Position numbers and translations under genes: made by a program | In this document: positions 37,680-46,471 of the stretch, in pieces | Layout of the letters: every line of letters begins with the position of its first letter | Position numbering within the stretch: the first letter of the stretch is position 1 | Notes under the pieces: model-generated | What the model saw: the letters and a program-made list of their open reading frames with translations, nothing else | Database searches by the model: none | What the model was told of the DNA's origin: nothing | NCBI RefSeq assembly: GCF_007896845.1 | Contig: NZ_VOHS01000007.1 | Coordinates: 186,001 to 250,000 of the forward strand | Direction: 5' to 3' | DNA from: Chitinophaga pinensis | GTDB taxonomy: Bacteria > Bacteroidota > Bacteroidia > Chitinophagales > Chitinophagaceae | DNA: 64,000 bases

Positions 37680-39485
37680 ATGATACAACAATATTTTTCC
37701 CGGTTACAGCGCGTGATGATGATCGCAGGTGTGGCGGCTTTATTGAGCGGCTGTGCGAAGAACCTGGATCAGACGCCGGTAGCAACTGCTGATAAGGATG
37801 CTATTTTCGGTAGTGAAGCAGGTATGAAATTATATACCAACTCTTTTTACGATGTGCTGCCATCGATGGGAGATGTGTTCAGAAAAGATGCGATGGCGGA
37901 CTACAGTGCGGTGAGTGCAGTGCCTGATTTCCTGAGAACCGGTGCGTATAATGCACGTGTGGCTGATGGATGGGACTGGAAGCAGTTGCGTAATATCAAC
38001 TATTTCATCGTCAACTGTAACAATCCTGCAATAGACTCAACTACCCGTAACAACTACGTTGGTCTGGCGCGTTTCTTCCGTGCATACTTTTATTTCGAAA
38101 AGGTAAAGCGTTTTGGTAATGTGCCCTGGATTAACAAGCCACTGGATATTAATGATCAGGAAGGATTGTATGCAGGCAGGGATAACCGTACGCTGGTGAT
38201 GGATTCTGTGATTGCGGATCTGGATTATGCAGCAGATCACATTACCTTAAAAAGTGATGCAAGCGCGAGCCAGATCACGAAATATGTGGTATATGGCCTG
38301 AAATCGAGAGTGTGTCTCTTTGAAGGTACTTTCCGTAAATACCAGACTTCCTATAATCTGGCGGGTACAGCACCGGCACTGTTACAACAGGCGGCTGATG
38401 CGGCAAAGAAGGTAATGGATGAAGGCGGTTTCGCGATCAATCAGACCGGAGGTGCAGGCGCTTCTTACCGTCAGCTGTTTATCAGTGCGGCGCCGGTGGC
38501 TACAGAAGTGATGCTGGCAAACGTGACCAGCAGTACATTAGCGGTATTCAATGACGCTAACTGGTATTTTACCTCTGCTACCTATGGTAACCGTCTGAGC
38601 TTTACCAGAACCTTCATTAATACCTACCTGAACATTGATGGTACACCGTTTACCAATGAAGCGGGACATGAAACGCAGACATTCGCGCAAGAAACACAGG
38701 GCCGGGACATGCGTTTGCAGCAGACCATCCGTATGGGATCCTATACCCGTACCGATAATGGAAAAACCGTTGCAGCTCCGCCTGTATTTTCTTATACTTA
38801 CACTGGCTATATGCCGATCAAGTTTACGCTGGATGATACATATTATGACGGCGGTACAACCGGTACGAACTCCATCACGCTGATGCGTTATGCAGAGATT
38901 TTGCTGAACTATGCTGAAGCGATGGCAGAACTGGGTAAACTGTCTGATAATGATTGGGCGAAAACAGTAGGTGCACTGCGTGCGCGTGCTGGTATTACCG
39001 GTGGTATTACGGCTAAGCCGACGGTGGCTGACAACTATCTGAAAACAAATTATTTTCCGGATATTTCAGACGCAGCCTTGCTGGAGATACGCAGAGAGCG
39101 CGGTATAGAACTGGTATTAGAAGGTTTCCGTTTTCATGATCTGATCAGGTGGAAAGCAGGTGATCTGCTGACGAAGCCATGGGTTGGCATGTATGTGCCG
39201 GCACTGGATACACCTATGGATCTGAACGGAGATGGTGTACTGGATGTATGTTTTTACAAGACGGCGCCCGCTGAGCAGGTAAAGGGAGTTACGTATATCA
39301 ATGTAAGTCCTGTACTGAGCAGTGGTACAAATCCGCAGGTATTATCAGATGATACACACGGTGAGATTCATTGGCTGGACAATGTATCCCGCGAATGGGA
39401 TGATTACAGGTATCTTTACCCGGTGCCTTATACTGACCTGCAACTGAACCCTAAACTGGGACAGAATCCGGGTTGGGAGCTGTAA
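37680..39485 (+). CDS. SusD/RagB-like lipoprotein (locus C)
   Basis: A 601-residue surface glycan-binding lipoprotein. Lipobox LLSGC at residues 21-25. The N-terminal SusD-like domain contains ARFFRAYFYFEKVKRFGNVPWINKPL, and the C-terminal domain RYAEILLNYAEAMAELGKL, LEIRRERGIELVLEGFRFHDLIRWKAG and the ending LNPKLGQNPGWEL. All these are canonical. It starts 25 bp after the frameshifted SusC and 33 bp before the EEP gene, so the three form an operon. Ligand unknown. Confidence 0.94.
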   Translation: MIQQYFSRLQRVMMIAGVAALLSGCAKNLDQTPVATADKDAIFGSEAGMKLYTNSFYDVLPSMGDVFRKDAMADYSAVSAVPDFLRTGAYNARVADGWDWKQLRNINYFIVNCNNPAIDSTTRNNYVGLARFFRAYFYFEKVKRFGNVPWINKPLDINDQEGLYAGRDNRTLVMDSVIADLDYAADHITLKSDASASQITKYVVYGLKSRVCLFEGTFRKYQTSYNLAGTAPALLQQAADAAKKVMDEGGFAINQTGGAGASYRQLFISAAPVATEVMLANVTSSTLAVFNDANWYFTSATYGNRLSFTRTFINTYLNIDGTPFTNEAGHETQTFAQETQGRDMRLQQTIRMGSYTRTDNGKTVAAPPVFSYTYTGYMPIKFTLDDTYYDGGTTGTNSITLMRYAEILLNYAEAMAELGKLSDNDWAKTVGALRARAGITGGITAKPTVADNYLKTNYFPDISDAALLEIRRERGIELVLEGFRFHDLIRWKAGDLLTKPWVGMYVPALDTPMDLNGDGVLDVCFYKTAPAEQVKGVTYINVSPVLSSGTNPQVLSDDTHGEIHWLDNVSREWDDYRYLYPVPYTDLQLNPKLGQNPGWEL

Positions 39486-39518
39486 AGAATTAAATTAAAT
39501 GATCATTATAAATACGAG

Positions 39519-40451
39519 ATGCAGATGAAAAGAAAGATGCTCCTGATGGCTGTTTTTACCGTGCTGAGTTACGCTGTAATGGCGCAGAGAATGACGGTGG
39601 CCACTTACAACATGCGTAATGACAATAACAAGGAAGACGCTGCTCATGGCAACGGTTGGAAACAGCGGTATCCGGTGATTGCTTCCATGATCCGCTTTCA
39701 TGGTTTTGATATTTTCGGAACACAGGAATGTATGCACCATCAGCTGGAAAACCTGAAAGATAGTCTGCCGGGTTATGCATATGTAGGGATAGGCCGTGAT
39801 GACGGAAAGGAAGCTGGCGAGTATTCTGCAATCTTTTATAATGGTGTAAAGTTTAAATTGCTGGAACACGGAGATTTCTGGATGGGTGAAGAGACAGACA
39901 AGCCAAAGAAGGGGTGGGATGCTGTATTGCCAAGGATCTGTACATGGGGTAAATTCAAAGAGATCAAAACAGGGTTTACTTTTTATTTCTTCAACCTGCA
40001 TATGGACCACGTAGGTGTAAAAGCACGTGCGGAGAGTGCGAAGCTGGTGATGGATAAGGTGAGAAAAATGGCGGGCAACATTCCGACTATTCTGACAGGC
40101 GACTTTAACGTGGATCAGCAAAGTGAATCTTATACATTGATCAATACTTCCGGTCTGTTGAAAGATGCGTATGAAACAACCGCTATCCGTTATGCGGAGA
40201 ATGGTACTTTCAATGCATTCAATCCAAACAGTAAGACGGACAGCCGTATTGATCACATTTTCCTGACTAAACAATTCCGTGTGGAAAAGTATGGTATACT
40301 GACGGATACTTATCGCGGTCCGGTGGTAACAGAAAATGGCGACGACAAAGTGAGTTCGGCTGATTTCCCAAAAGAGGTATCACTGAAGAAGTACGTGGCA
40401 CGTGTGCCATCTGATCACTTCCCGGTGATGGCGATTATTAGCTGGAAGTAA
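39519..40451 (+). CDS. Exported endonuclease/exonuclease/phosphatase (EEP) family protein
   Basis: A 310-residue Mg-dependent phosphohydrolase with a signal peptide ending AVMAQ. EEP motifs: ATYNMRND, GTQE (Glu70, metal ligand), NLHMDH, LTGDFNVDQ, SRIDHIFL and the catalytic SDHFPV. The fold covers DNases, sphingomyelinases and phosphodiesterases; the periplasmic form next to SusC/SusD is frequent in Bacteroidota and probably removes phosphodiester or phosphate decorations from an imported glycan or lipid. It is the last gene of locus C, with its own terminator. ATGs at 39519 and 39525 are both possible starts. Confidence 0.9.
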   Translation: MQMKRKMLLMAVFTVLSYAVMAQRMTVATYNMRNDNNKEDAAHGNGWKQRYPVIASMIRFHGFDIFGTQECMHHQLENLKDSLPGYAYVGIGRDDGKEAGEYSAIFYNGVKFKLLEHGDFWMGEETDKPKKGWDAVLPRICTWGKFKEIKTGFTFYFFNLHMDHVGVKARAESAKLVMDKVRKMAGNIPTILTGDFNVDQQSESYTLINTSGLLKDAYETTAIRYAENGTFNAFNPNSKTDSRIDHIFLTKQFRVEKYGILTDTYRGPVVTENGDDKVSSADFPKEVSLKKYVARVPSDHFPVMAIISWK

Positions 40452-40473
40452 ACAGCATCATACGTTATCATAC

Positions 40474-40511
40474 AAAAAGCTCCTGTTGGTATCATCCGGC
40501 AGGAGCTTTTT
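40474..40511 (+). terminator. Terminator ending locus C
   Basis: A 12-bp perfect stem (AAAAAGCTCCTG with CAGGAGCTTTTT) is followed by TGAATTTTTT. Confidence 0.88.
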
Positions 40512-40827
40512 GAATTTTTTCTGAAAATATTTTTTTTAGTGCAAGTATAGTTAGGAGAGCCTGAATGCCGCTATTGGTAAGGCGTATATGTAGTCTGGAT
40601 AATAGTTGTTAACAGATCTTATTTTTTCTTTCTATAACAAGTAGTAGTACTCACTTGTGTTTCAATGAGTACATGTTTTAGGGGATGCTGATTAGCAATT
40701 AGTTGAAGGAAAAGCGAAAATGGAAGCTGTTGGAACACGCAATTAACGGGCTCCCTACTGAAACTGTCAGGATATATATTGCGTATGTTTATTATGTATT
40801 AACACGCTTAAGCTTTCGTAATTTTTT
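40512..40827. other. Intergenic region after locus C
   Basis: 316 bp, AT-rich. The only structure noticed is a 7-bp inverted repeat GTACTCA...TGAGTAC (40647-40672). No gene or exact promoter box found. Confidence 0.4.
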
Positions 40828-41196
40828 ATGATGCACTTACCTGAAAACATAATCATGACTGTAGTATTTGGATTAATGCTGGCGCTCATTGTTTTTCTGC
40901 TGACCAGACATAATTTTTCCAAACATGGCAAGACAGACTATCAGAAGAAGATAGAGATTGCCAACAACGAAATGCTGTATTCCATCAGGCCTTTACTTGT
41001 TGAAAAGAAGGTGCCTTCGAAGGAAATCCTTGGAGCAGTTCGTTACTCAACCGCAAAGAAGTATGGAGTGGAACAAAATGACCTTTACGATGAATTTTCT
41101 CTGACGAGCGACTTAATTAATGAAACGATTGCCAATTCATTTCTGACTTCAGATGAGAAGCTGGAGTTCTGTAGTCTGCTGCAGTCTATTAAATAG
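40828..41196 (+). CDS. Small membrane-anchored protein of unknown function
   Basis: A 122-residue protein with one N-terminal membrane span (about residues 8-26, IIMTVVFGLMLALIVFLL) and a charged, mostly helical cytoplasmic tail (EKKVPSKEILGAVRYSTAKKYGVEQNDLYDEF). I do not recognise a family. It seems real because the frame has regular composition and is followed at once by a shared terminator. ATGs at 40828 and 40831 are equivalent. No operon partner. Confidence 0.6.
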   Translation: MMHLPENIIMTVVFGLMLALIVFLLTRHNFSKHGKTDYQKKIEIANNEMLYSIRPLLVEKKVPSKEILGAVRYSTAKKYGVEQNDLYDEFSLTSDLINETIANSFLTSDEKLEFCSLLQSIK

Positions 41197-41218
41197 AAGC
41201 AATCTGTTTTTTGCCGGC

Positions 41219-41252
41219 AAATGCCTTCTAAGTTAATTCTTAGAAGGCATTT
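41219..41252. terminator. Bidirectional terminator overlapping the TPR gene's end
   Basis: A 14-bp perfect stem (AAATGCCTTCTAAG and complement) has a TTAATT loop. Its right arm encodes the last residues of the minus-strand TPR gene. Confidence 0.78.
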
Positions 41253-42321
41253 TGCTTGCTGGCTTTTTAGTATTTTTTGCCGCTGTAGATTTAGAGGAGT
41301 TTGATTTATCAGTATCCGTTTTTGTTTTGGAAACTGTTTTAGCGGTTGTTGGTTTGCTGTTTGTTGCTTTTTCTGCGGATGTTTTTGCAGTAGCGGGTTT
41401 CGGCATAGTTGCCTTTGGCACCGGCTTCTTGCTGTTGATCCTTTTTATTTCTGTGCTGGCGAGGTCTTTTGCTTCCTGATCGCCGTATTTCAAGGTCTGC
41501 TCGTAGTACATCACTGCATGCTCATCATCTCCTTTTTTAGCGTAGATATTAGCGATGTTGTTCAGTACAATATAATCTTTTGGCGCGATAGCATTTGCTT
41601 TCAGGAAGGTTTTCAATGCATTGTCTGTATCTTCTTTCAGAGTGTATGCCAGACCGAGGTCGGAGAGGCTTTCCACGTGTTTAGGATAATATTTCAGCAC
41701 AGTTTCAGAGATCAGCTTGATGTTGTCGGCCTGGCTTTTACCTACGTTGTAGATCTGGGCAACGTATTCCTGCACAGCATTCAGCATGAACTGTTCTGGT
41801 TTTTCCAGTGCTTTGTTATCAGACCATTTCCATTTATTGTCGATCGTGTGACCGTAGTTGATAGCGGACACCAGTTCTTTGGTCAGATAGGTATAATTAT
41901 AGTTTTCACCCAGCATATAGATTTTGCCGAAGCGCATATCCAGACGGTTGGGGAATTTGGAGATACCGGTATTAATATATTTAAAACCTTTTCCCAGTGG
42001 TTCTTTCTTGTAACCTACCTCACTGGTATAACCGGCAGGGTCACCATTTTTGCCAGCTTTGAGGGCATTGGAGCCGTTGGCAGTATGGTTGATGGTCACT
42101 ACTTCTGTTTTACTTTTGGAAACGTAATAGTTGAAGTATGCGATATAGAGTTCAGCGTCATTGGGCTTCGCTTTCTCCCATTTCGCCAGCAATACACGTT
42201 GTTTGGTAGTGTCGCCGCTAGTGCTTAACTTTTCGAAATCCTGCTTATAGTTTTGGGCAATAGTAGGGACAGAGAATGCTGTGGACAGCAATAAGAATGT
42301 AGAAAATCTTTTCATATTCAT
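41233..42321 (-). CDS. Exported TPR protein with a Lys/Thr/Pro-rich tail
   Basis: A 362-residue protein with a signal peptide (to IAQ, about residue 23) and tetratricopeptide repeats. The clearest pair is HVESLSDLGLAYTLKEDTDNALKTFLKANAIAP and DYIVLNNIANIYAKKGDDEHAVMYYEQTLKYG, both described here as motif regions near residues 215-285. From about residue 300 the sequence becomes low complexity (Lys, Thr, Ala, Pro, Ser), resembling eukaryotic histone-like or cell-wall-binding tails. It probably scaffolds proteins in the periplasm; the tail could bind anionic polymers. The YiiX-like gene upstream on the same strand is 102 bp away. Confidence 0.8.
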   Translation of the reverse strand: MNMKRFSTFLLLSTAFSVPTIAQNYKQDFEKLSTSGDTTKQRVLLAKWEKAKPNDAELYIAYFNYYVSKSKTEVVTINHTANGSNALKAGKNGDPAGYTSEVGYKKEPLGKGFKYINTGISKFPNRLDMRFGKIYMLGENYNYTYLTKELVSAINYGHTIDNKWKWSDNKALEKPEQFMLNAVQEYVAQIYNVGKSQADNIKLISETVLKYYPKHVESLSDLGLAYTLKEDTDNALKTFLKANAIAPKDYIVLNNIANIYAKKGDDEHAVMYYEQTLKYGDQEAKDLASTEIKRINSKKPVPKATMPKPATAKTSAEKATNSKPTTAKTVSKTKTDTDKSNSSKSTAAKNTKKPASKMPSKN

Positions 42322-42423
42322 AGGATTGGAATAAACGGTACTACGCCGTTGATATAAAAAATCGAACCTTGTTCTTACTGGTTAGACCAGACCTTGGAGT
42401 ACAAAGTTACTGAGATAATACTA

Positions 42424-43056
42424 TTATTTGCCATATTTTGACCTGACGGTCATAAATAAGTTGCTTTCATAGATGCTTTGCGGTGAGATAACCGTTTCAT
42501 TTACAGGAAGATTGTCCCCATAACGTTCACGGATAATCTCTTTCACTGGTTCACTGCTGAGATCAAATTCTTTCATCTTCTGCAATTTGCCCACTTCTAC
42601 GCCAGCGGCTCTCTTATAGATCTTCCATATCAGCTCTGAGCAGTATATTTTATCGTCGGACCATTCGAAGTAAGCATCATAGGATTTGCCCAGCATTTTT
42701 TTGCCTTCGGCTTCCATCTTTTGCAATACCTGCGGTGTCAACTGTTTATCTGCATTTTTCAGCCGGCGTACTACATATTTTTTCCCTTCCCCATGTGAGA
42801 TCCATTCGTCCAGTGGTGTCATCCGGACTGGTTGTACAGCCTCCAGTACATAGTCTTCATTTCCCACTTTCCAGATCAAGCCGCAGTGACTGAACTGCGA
42901 ATGTGTGGCGAGTCTTACCGCGTGGCATTGCGGAGACATAGACGTCTGAAAAATAAGGTCCCCTGAGCGCAGCGGCGCTTCCTCTCTAAAGCCATACAAT
43001 AATGTAAGTGTACTTAATGAGGTAATAACCAATCCTGTTGTGAGTATCTTCTTCAT
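42424..43056 (-). CDS. YiiX/YebB-like permuted NlpC/P60 cysteine hydrolase
   Basis: A 210-residue exported protein of the circularly permuted papain-like (YaeF/YiiX, peptidase C92) group. The catalytic His57 is in SQFSHCGLI and the catalytic Cys139 in KIYCSELIWK, in the permuted order His before Cys. LRSGDLIFQ is the standard family opening. Members are amidases or acyl-esterases acting on peptidoglycan-like or lipid substrates; the real substrate is unknown. The signal sequence (MKKILTTGLVITSLSTLTLLYG) places it in the periplasm or membrane-attached. Confidence 0.86.
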   Translation of the reverse strand: MKKILTTGLVITSLSTLTLLYGFREEAPLRSGDLIFQTSMSPQCHAVRLATHSQFSHCGLIWKVGNEDYVLEAVQPVRMTPLDEWISHGEGKKYVVRRLKNADKQLTPQVLQKMEAEGKKMLGKSYDAYFEWSDDKIYCSELIWKIYKRAAGVEVGKLQKMKEFDLSSEPVKEIIRERYGDNLPVNETVISPQSIYESNLFMTVRSKYGK

Positions 43057-43281
43057 ACGTAATCGGGAAACTGGATATAAGCGCTTACGTTATACACATA
43101 TAAATTTAGTTAATTTTATCGCTACGCAAATGTTAAAATACTGGAAACAGGACTATTCCTATTGTATTTTAACCCCTTTTTATGCTTTTTTACCTCTTTG
43201 GGTGAGGAAAATTGATGAATGGTAGGAATTTGCTGAGTGCCACTACTTACTGTTTTAAGTAGCTATTGTGCTATTTGGCGC

Positions 43282-43749
43282 TTATACTTTGCATTTTGCT
43301 TCGTGGTGCACCGGGAACTTCACTGAGTTGGCGATAAAGCAAAGCTGGTTTGCTTTTTCATGTAGTGCGTTCGCCCTGTCAATCATGGCAGCATCTTTCA
43401 CCGTTACTTCCGGATACAGGGTAACTCCGGAGAAATGACCGCCGCCATCTGCTGTTTCTACCATCGTTCCGGTGGCATGATCCACATAATCAACTACTAC
43501 GACGCCGGCTTCTGCGCAAAGGTGCAGGTACCAGAGCATATGGCAGGAAGAAAGGGAAGCTACGAGCATTTCTTCCGGGTTATAACGGGTTTTGTCTCCC
43601 CGGAAGCTGGGATCGGAGGAGCCTGGAATTTCCGGCTTGCCATCGGTCTGTAAGATGTGATTGCGTTCATAAGCCTGATAGGCAGCAGTGCCGGCACCTG
43701 TATTGCCGGTCCAGCGGGTAGTCATCTTATAATGGTGCGTTCCTTTCAT
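43282..43749 (-). CDS. OsmC/Ohr-family peroxiredoxin-like protein
   Basis: A 155-residue OsmC-fold protein for reducing organic hydroperoxides in the cytoplasm. The two redox cysteines are Cys69 (SLSSCHMLWYLHLC) and Cys137 (KANQLCFIANS), with the family motifs NPEEMLVASLSSCH and FSGVTLYPEV. It lies 24 bp downstream of a MarR regulator, the same arrangement as ohrR-ohr, so hydroperoxide induction is a fair inference. A second OsmC gene occurs at 62552. Confidence 0.88.
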   Translation of the reverse strand: MKGTHHYKMTTRWTGNTGAGTAAYQAYERNHILQTDGKPEIPGSSDPSFRGDKTRYNPEEMLVASLSSCHMLWYLHLCAEAGVVVVDYVDHATGTMVETADGGGHFSGVTLYPEVTVKDAAMIDRANALHEKANQLCFIANSVKFPVHHEAKCKV

Positions 43750-43772
43750 AATGATATCAGATAAGTGCCTGT

Positions 43773-44207
43773 TTAACCATTGTATTCCGCGAGCCGCTGC
43801 AAAAGCGGAAGAAAAGCCTCTATCAGTGCCAGTTCTTCGGCAGAGAAGAGCTTATCCATTGCTTTTACCAGCCATTCTTCTTTAATCCGTCTGTTTTCAT
43901 ACAGGTGCCGGATGCCCTTTTCTGTCAGAGATACCACCGATTTCCTTTTGTCGGTTTCATCCATCACGCGGTTGACGCAACCCACTTCTTCCAGCCGGTT
44001 GAGGATCTGAGAGATGGCCTGTGCCGATATACGCTCCATTTCTGCCAGAGCGGAGGGTAGCAATTTGCCGTGCTGGTCGAGCAGGCCCATTGTGAGTAAC
44101 TCAGCATTGGAGAAATCGGAGCTGATGTTTTGTTTGCGTAGCTGCCTGACCAGACGGGTTACCGTACTGCGCAGGGAAGCGGCTACTTCATAAGTGTTTG
44201 CGGACAT
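43773..44207 (-). CDS. MarR-family transcriptional repressor
   Basis: A 144-residue dimeric winged-helix regulator. Wing and recognition helix: LPSALAEMERISAQAISQILNRLEEVGCVNRVMDETDKRKSVVSLTEKG (about residues 50-100, given as a region). The genes around it suggest two targets, the OsmC gene downstream and the divergent MFS exporter. Two copies of the palindrome AAAGTnACTTT lie in the shared upstream region, one over each presumed promoter. An OhrR-type redox cysteine near the N-terminus is absent, so the signal may be a ligand rather than a peroxide. Confidence 0.9.
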   Translation of the reverse strand: MSANTYEVAASLRSTVTRLVRQLRKQNISSDFSNAELLTMGLLDQHGKLLPSALAEMERISAQAISQILNRLEEVGCVNRVMDETDKRKSVVSLTEKGIRHLYENRRIKEEWLVKAMDKLFSAEELALIEAFLPLLQRLAEYNG

Positions 44208-44217
44208 AATACAGAAT

Positions 44218-44240
44218 CAATTTACAAAGTTACTTTACAT
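44218..44240 (-). promoter_or_regulatory. MarR operator over its own -7 box
   Basis: AAAGTTACTTT (44226-44236) is a near-perfect palindrome. Read on the minus strand, the exact -7 consensus TAACTTTG overlaps it, 19 bp upstream of the marR start. Binding here would autorepress. Confidence 0.68.
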
Positions 44241-44395
44241 TTTTGGAACTAACGCATTCTGAAGGGTTGATTGTCTGCTGAAATGCTATTTTCGGCTACT
44301 GACGGGCGTTTTATGTCTCCGGTAGGTGTTTTTACGGTCTTTTAGGAGCAGACGGGCAGGAAGAGAATGGCTGTGTTTCATAAAAAAGCTGTACT

Positions 44396-44425
44396 TTTGT
44401 AAAGTAACTTTATTAATTTACTTAA
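44396..44425 (+). promoter_or_regulatory. MarR operator in front of the MFS gene
   Basis: AAAGTAACTTT (44401-44411) is the same palindrome as at 44226. It is followed by ATTAATTTACTT, which looks like another half-site, and embeds a near -7 box TAACTTTA. The MFS start is 18 bp downstream. Confidence 0.66.
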
Positions 44426-44429
44426 TCAA

Positions 44430-45674
44430 ATGTCAGTATTTCGTTCATTAAAACACCATAACTTCAGACTTCACTTTATAGGACAAGCCATATCACTCAT
44501 CGGGACGTGGATGCAACGCGTAGCTATCAGCTGGCTGGTATACCGCATCACGGGTTCTGCTCTTCTACTTGGACTGGTGACTTTCCTCAGTCTGATACCT
44601 TCATTAGTGCTGGCTCCTTTTGCCGGCAGTTTCATTGACAGACATAATAAGTTCAAGGTAGTCATGGTCACCCAGATCGCATTGATGGTGCAGGCGGGTG
44701 TACTGGCGGCTATGGTCTGGTTGAATTATTACAGTATGATCTGGATCTCGGTATTGAGTCTGGCGCAGGGCCTGATAAACGCCTTTGATACGACAGCAAG
44801 GCAGGCACTGATGGTCGATCTGGTAGATGACAAAGAAGATCTGCCGAATGCCATTGCGTTAAACTCTTCTGCATTCAATGCTGCGCGACTGGTAGGACCG
44901 GCATTGGCGGGTATCATCCTTAGTTCATTCGGAGAGGATATCTGTTTTCTGATCAACTTCCTGAGTTTCATAGCGGTGATCTGTTGTTTGGTGATGATGA
45001 AACTGGCGCTGATACCAGCTTCCCGTTCAGATGTGAATATCTGGGCCGACCTGAGAAAGGGATATGAATACCTGAGAGAGTCCCCTGATCTTTCTTCACT
45101 CATAATGCTGTTGGCAGCTTCCAGTTTGCTGGTAATACCTTATACGACCTTACTGCCTGTTTTTGCCAAAGACGTTTTCCATGGTGATGCTACAACCTTT
45201 AGCTGGTTTGAAAGTGCTGCCGGATTGGGCGCATTGTTTGGCGCTGTGTTTATGGCTACTTTAAAGCCCGGCCGTGATCTTATCAGACTGACCATACTTT
45301 CCAGCACTGTGTTTGCAGTAGCCTTACTGGGACTGGCAGTATCTTCTTCTATTGTACTGGCGTTGGCAGCTACTGCTGCTACCGGCGGCGGATTGATGAT
45401 CCAGAACTCCGCAATTAATACTTATCTGCAGACGCATGCTTCTTCTGAAATGCGTGCCAGAACACTGAGTTACTACATAATGTCTTATCAGGGAATGTTA
45501 CCGATCGGTAGTCTGGTAATCGGATATCTCGCCCATTATTTTGGCGTGGGAGTAGTGGTGTTTGCGGAAGGGATTATGGGTATACTGATAGTCTTAGTAT
45601 TTATGTTGCATCAGCGGGGTATCAGTCACTGGATAAGAGTCCTGCATGTCATCAGACTGCGTTACCTGCGATAG
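44430..45674 (+). CDS. MFS exporter (EntS/MFS_3 type)
   Basis: A 414-residue inner-membrane transporter with about 11-12 spans. Signatures: RLHFIGQAISLIGTWMQRVAISWLVY in TM1, FAGSFIDRHNKFKVVMVTQ (motif A) and FDTTARQALMVDLVDDKEDLPNAIALNSSAFNAARLVGPALAG, given as regions. This is the enterobactin/multidrug exporter subgroup. It is divergent from marR, with one matching operator at each end of the shared region. That supports a MarR-controlled drug or toxic-compound efflux role. The C-terminus ends in a basic tail. Confidence 0.9.
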   Translation: MSVFRSLKHHNFRLHFIGQAISLIGTWMQRVAISWLVYRITGSALLLGLVTFLSLIPSLVLAPFAGSFIDRHNKFKVVMVTQIALMVQAGVLAAMVWLNYYSMIWISVLSLAQGLINAFDTTARQALMVDLVDDKEDLPNAIALNSSAFNAARLVGPALAGIILSSFGEDICFLINFLSFIAVICCLVMMKLALIPASRSDVNIWADLRKGYEYLRESPDLSSLIMLLAASSLLVIPYTTLLPVFAKDVFHGDATTFSWFESAAGLGALFGAVFMATLKPGRDLIRLTILSSTVFAVALLGLAVSSSIVLALAATAATGGGLMIQNSAINTYLQTHASSEMRARTLSYYIMSYQGMLPIGSLVIGYLAHYFGVGVVVFAEGIMGILIVLVFMLHQRGISHWIRVLHVIRLRYLR

Positions 45675-45690
45675 TTGCATGTAATAAAAA

Positions 45691-45734
45691 AAGTGTTCAG
45701 CCTGGCGCCGCAAACTACCAGACTGAAACACTTA
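45691..45734. terminator. Hairpin after the MFS gene
   Basis: AAGTGTTCAGCCTGG pairs with CCAGACTGAAACACTT (one mismatch, one bulge). A run of A precedes it, so a T-run exists for the minus strand. Confidence 0.6.
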
Positions 45735-45747
45735 TAGGAAAACAACA

Positions 45748-45903
45748 ATGGAAGCAAGGCCAGGCATAGATTATGTAAAAGGCCGGTCAGACAAACAATG
45801 GGGTTGGGGATATCAGTGCAAGCAGCAGGCGCCTTGCCACTATGCACTGACGGAGACCGCGGCTCCTGACAACATAATGGATGAGTGCTTCGGTACTATT
45901 TGA
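45748..45903 (+). CDS. Possible small Cys-containing peptide (51 aa)
   Basis: A 51-residue frame preceded by AGGA 10 nt upstream of ATG. The sequence begins MEARPGIDYVKG, has an aromatic patch KQWGWGYQCKQQAPCHY and ends DECFGTI, with three Cys (24, 30, 46). No signal peptide or membrane span, and I recognise no family. It lies between a terminator-like hairpin and the convergent unknown gene, overlapping its last 8 bases. It could be spurious; conservation would decide. Confidence 0.3.
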   Translation: MEARPGIDYVKGRSDKQWGWGYQCKQQAPCHYALTETAAPDNIMDECFGTI

Positions 45904-46471
45904 TGAGTACCACGTTAAATGCTCTTACGATTGTCTGCACATCACTGTTAGAGCGCTTAGTATTTTTGAAACGGATGGCAGTGAAATTATTTTCGTTTAC
46001 ATCCGGGAGATACACATACAATGTTTTCACTTCTCCGGTGGAAAAAAAGAGGGTACATATGCCTTCGTATGAAATAGCAGCAGGTTGCAGCTGCATATCA
46101 ATTCTGAATGTTACATTACTTTGAGAGAAAGCCTGATCAAATAGCACAAGCTCCTGATGCTGATCTCTTTCATCGCCGAATACCATTACCAGATCATCTT
46201 GTGATGTGGATAAAGGATCAATGTTATCTATTGAACCAAAAGAGGATATCTGCAATAATCCATCTGAATTTTTCAGTTCTCTGTTATCGATAGTCGCTAC
46301 CGTTGTCACGGAGCCACCGGAAGAGAGCTGGGCTGGCCTGGATAAATAACCGGGATTACCATTATTAAAATAGGTTGCTACAAATTGGTTCATTCTTGAT
46401 TTCAGCATAGTATATAAAAGATATTTAAGTCGTATCTGTAATGGCTGCATCGTTATGTCATGCAAGGGCAT
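45896..46471 (-). CDS. Unrecognised protein, beta-rich
   Basis: A 191-residue protein without a signal peptide that I do not recognise. After a basic N-terminal segment it has a Ser/Thr-rich region (LSSGGSVTTVATIDNRELKNSDG) and alternating hydrophobic strands (ISYEGICTLFFSTGEVKTLYVYLPDV), suggesting a beta-sandwich. The start may be further in, at MLKSRMNQFVATYFNN. It shares its locus, size class and general character with the unknown gene at 47068, and both are flanked by unusually long non-coding stretches. Confidence 0.5.
   Translation of the reverse strand: MPLHDITMQPLQIRLKYLLYTMLKSRMNQFVATYFNNGNPGYLSRPAQLSSGGSVTTVATIDNRELKNSDGLLQISSFGSIDNIDPLSTSQDDLVMVFGDERDQHQELVLFDQAFSQSNVTFRIDMQLQPAAISYEGICTLFFSTGEVKTLYVYLPDVNENNFTAIRFKNTKRSNSDVQTIVRAFNVVLIK

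Noticed and set aside
39495..40274. 259-codon minus-strand frame
   Set aside because: Lies opposite the EEP gene, which has all its motifs and a signal peptide.
40647..40672. GTACTCA...TGAGTAC inverted repeat as an operator
   Set aside because: Only 7-bp arms with a 12-bp spacer in AT-rich DNA, not placed near a clear promoter.
41518..42228. 236-codon plus-strand frame
   Set aside because: Antisense shadow of the TPR gene. Composition (Phe, Ile and Val rich, no domain) is typical of an artefact.
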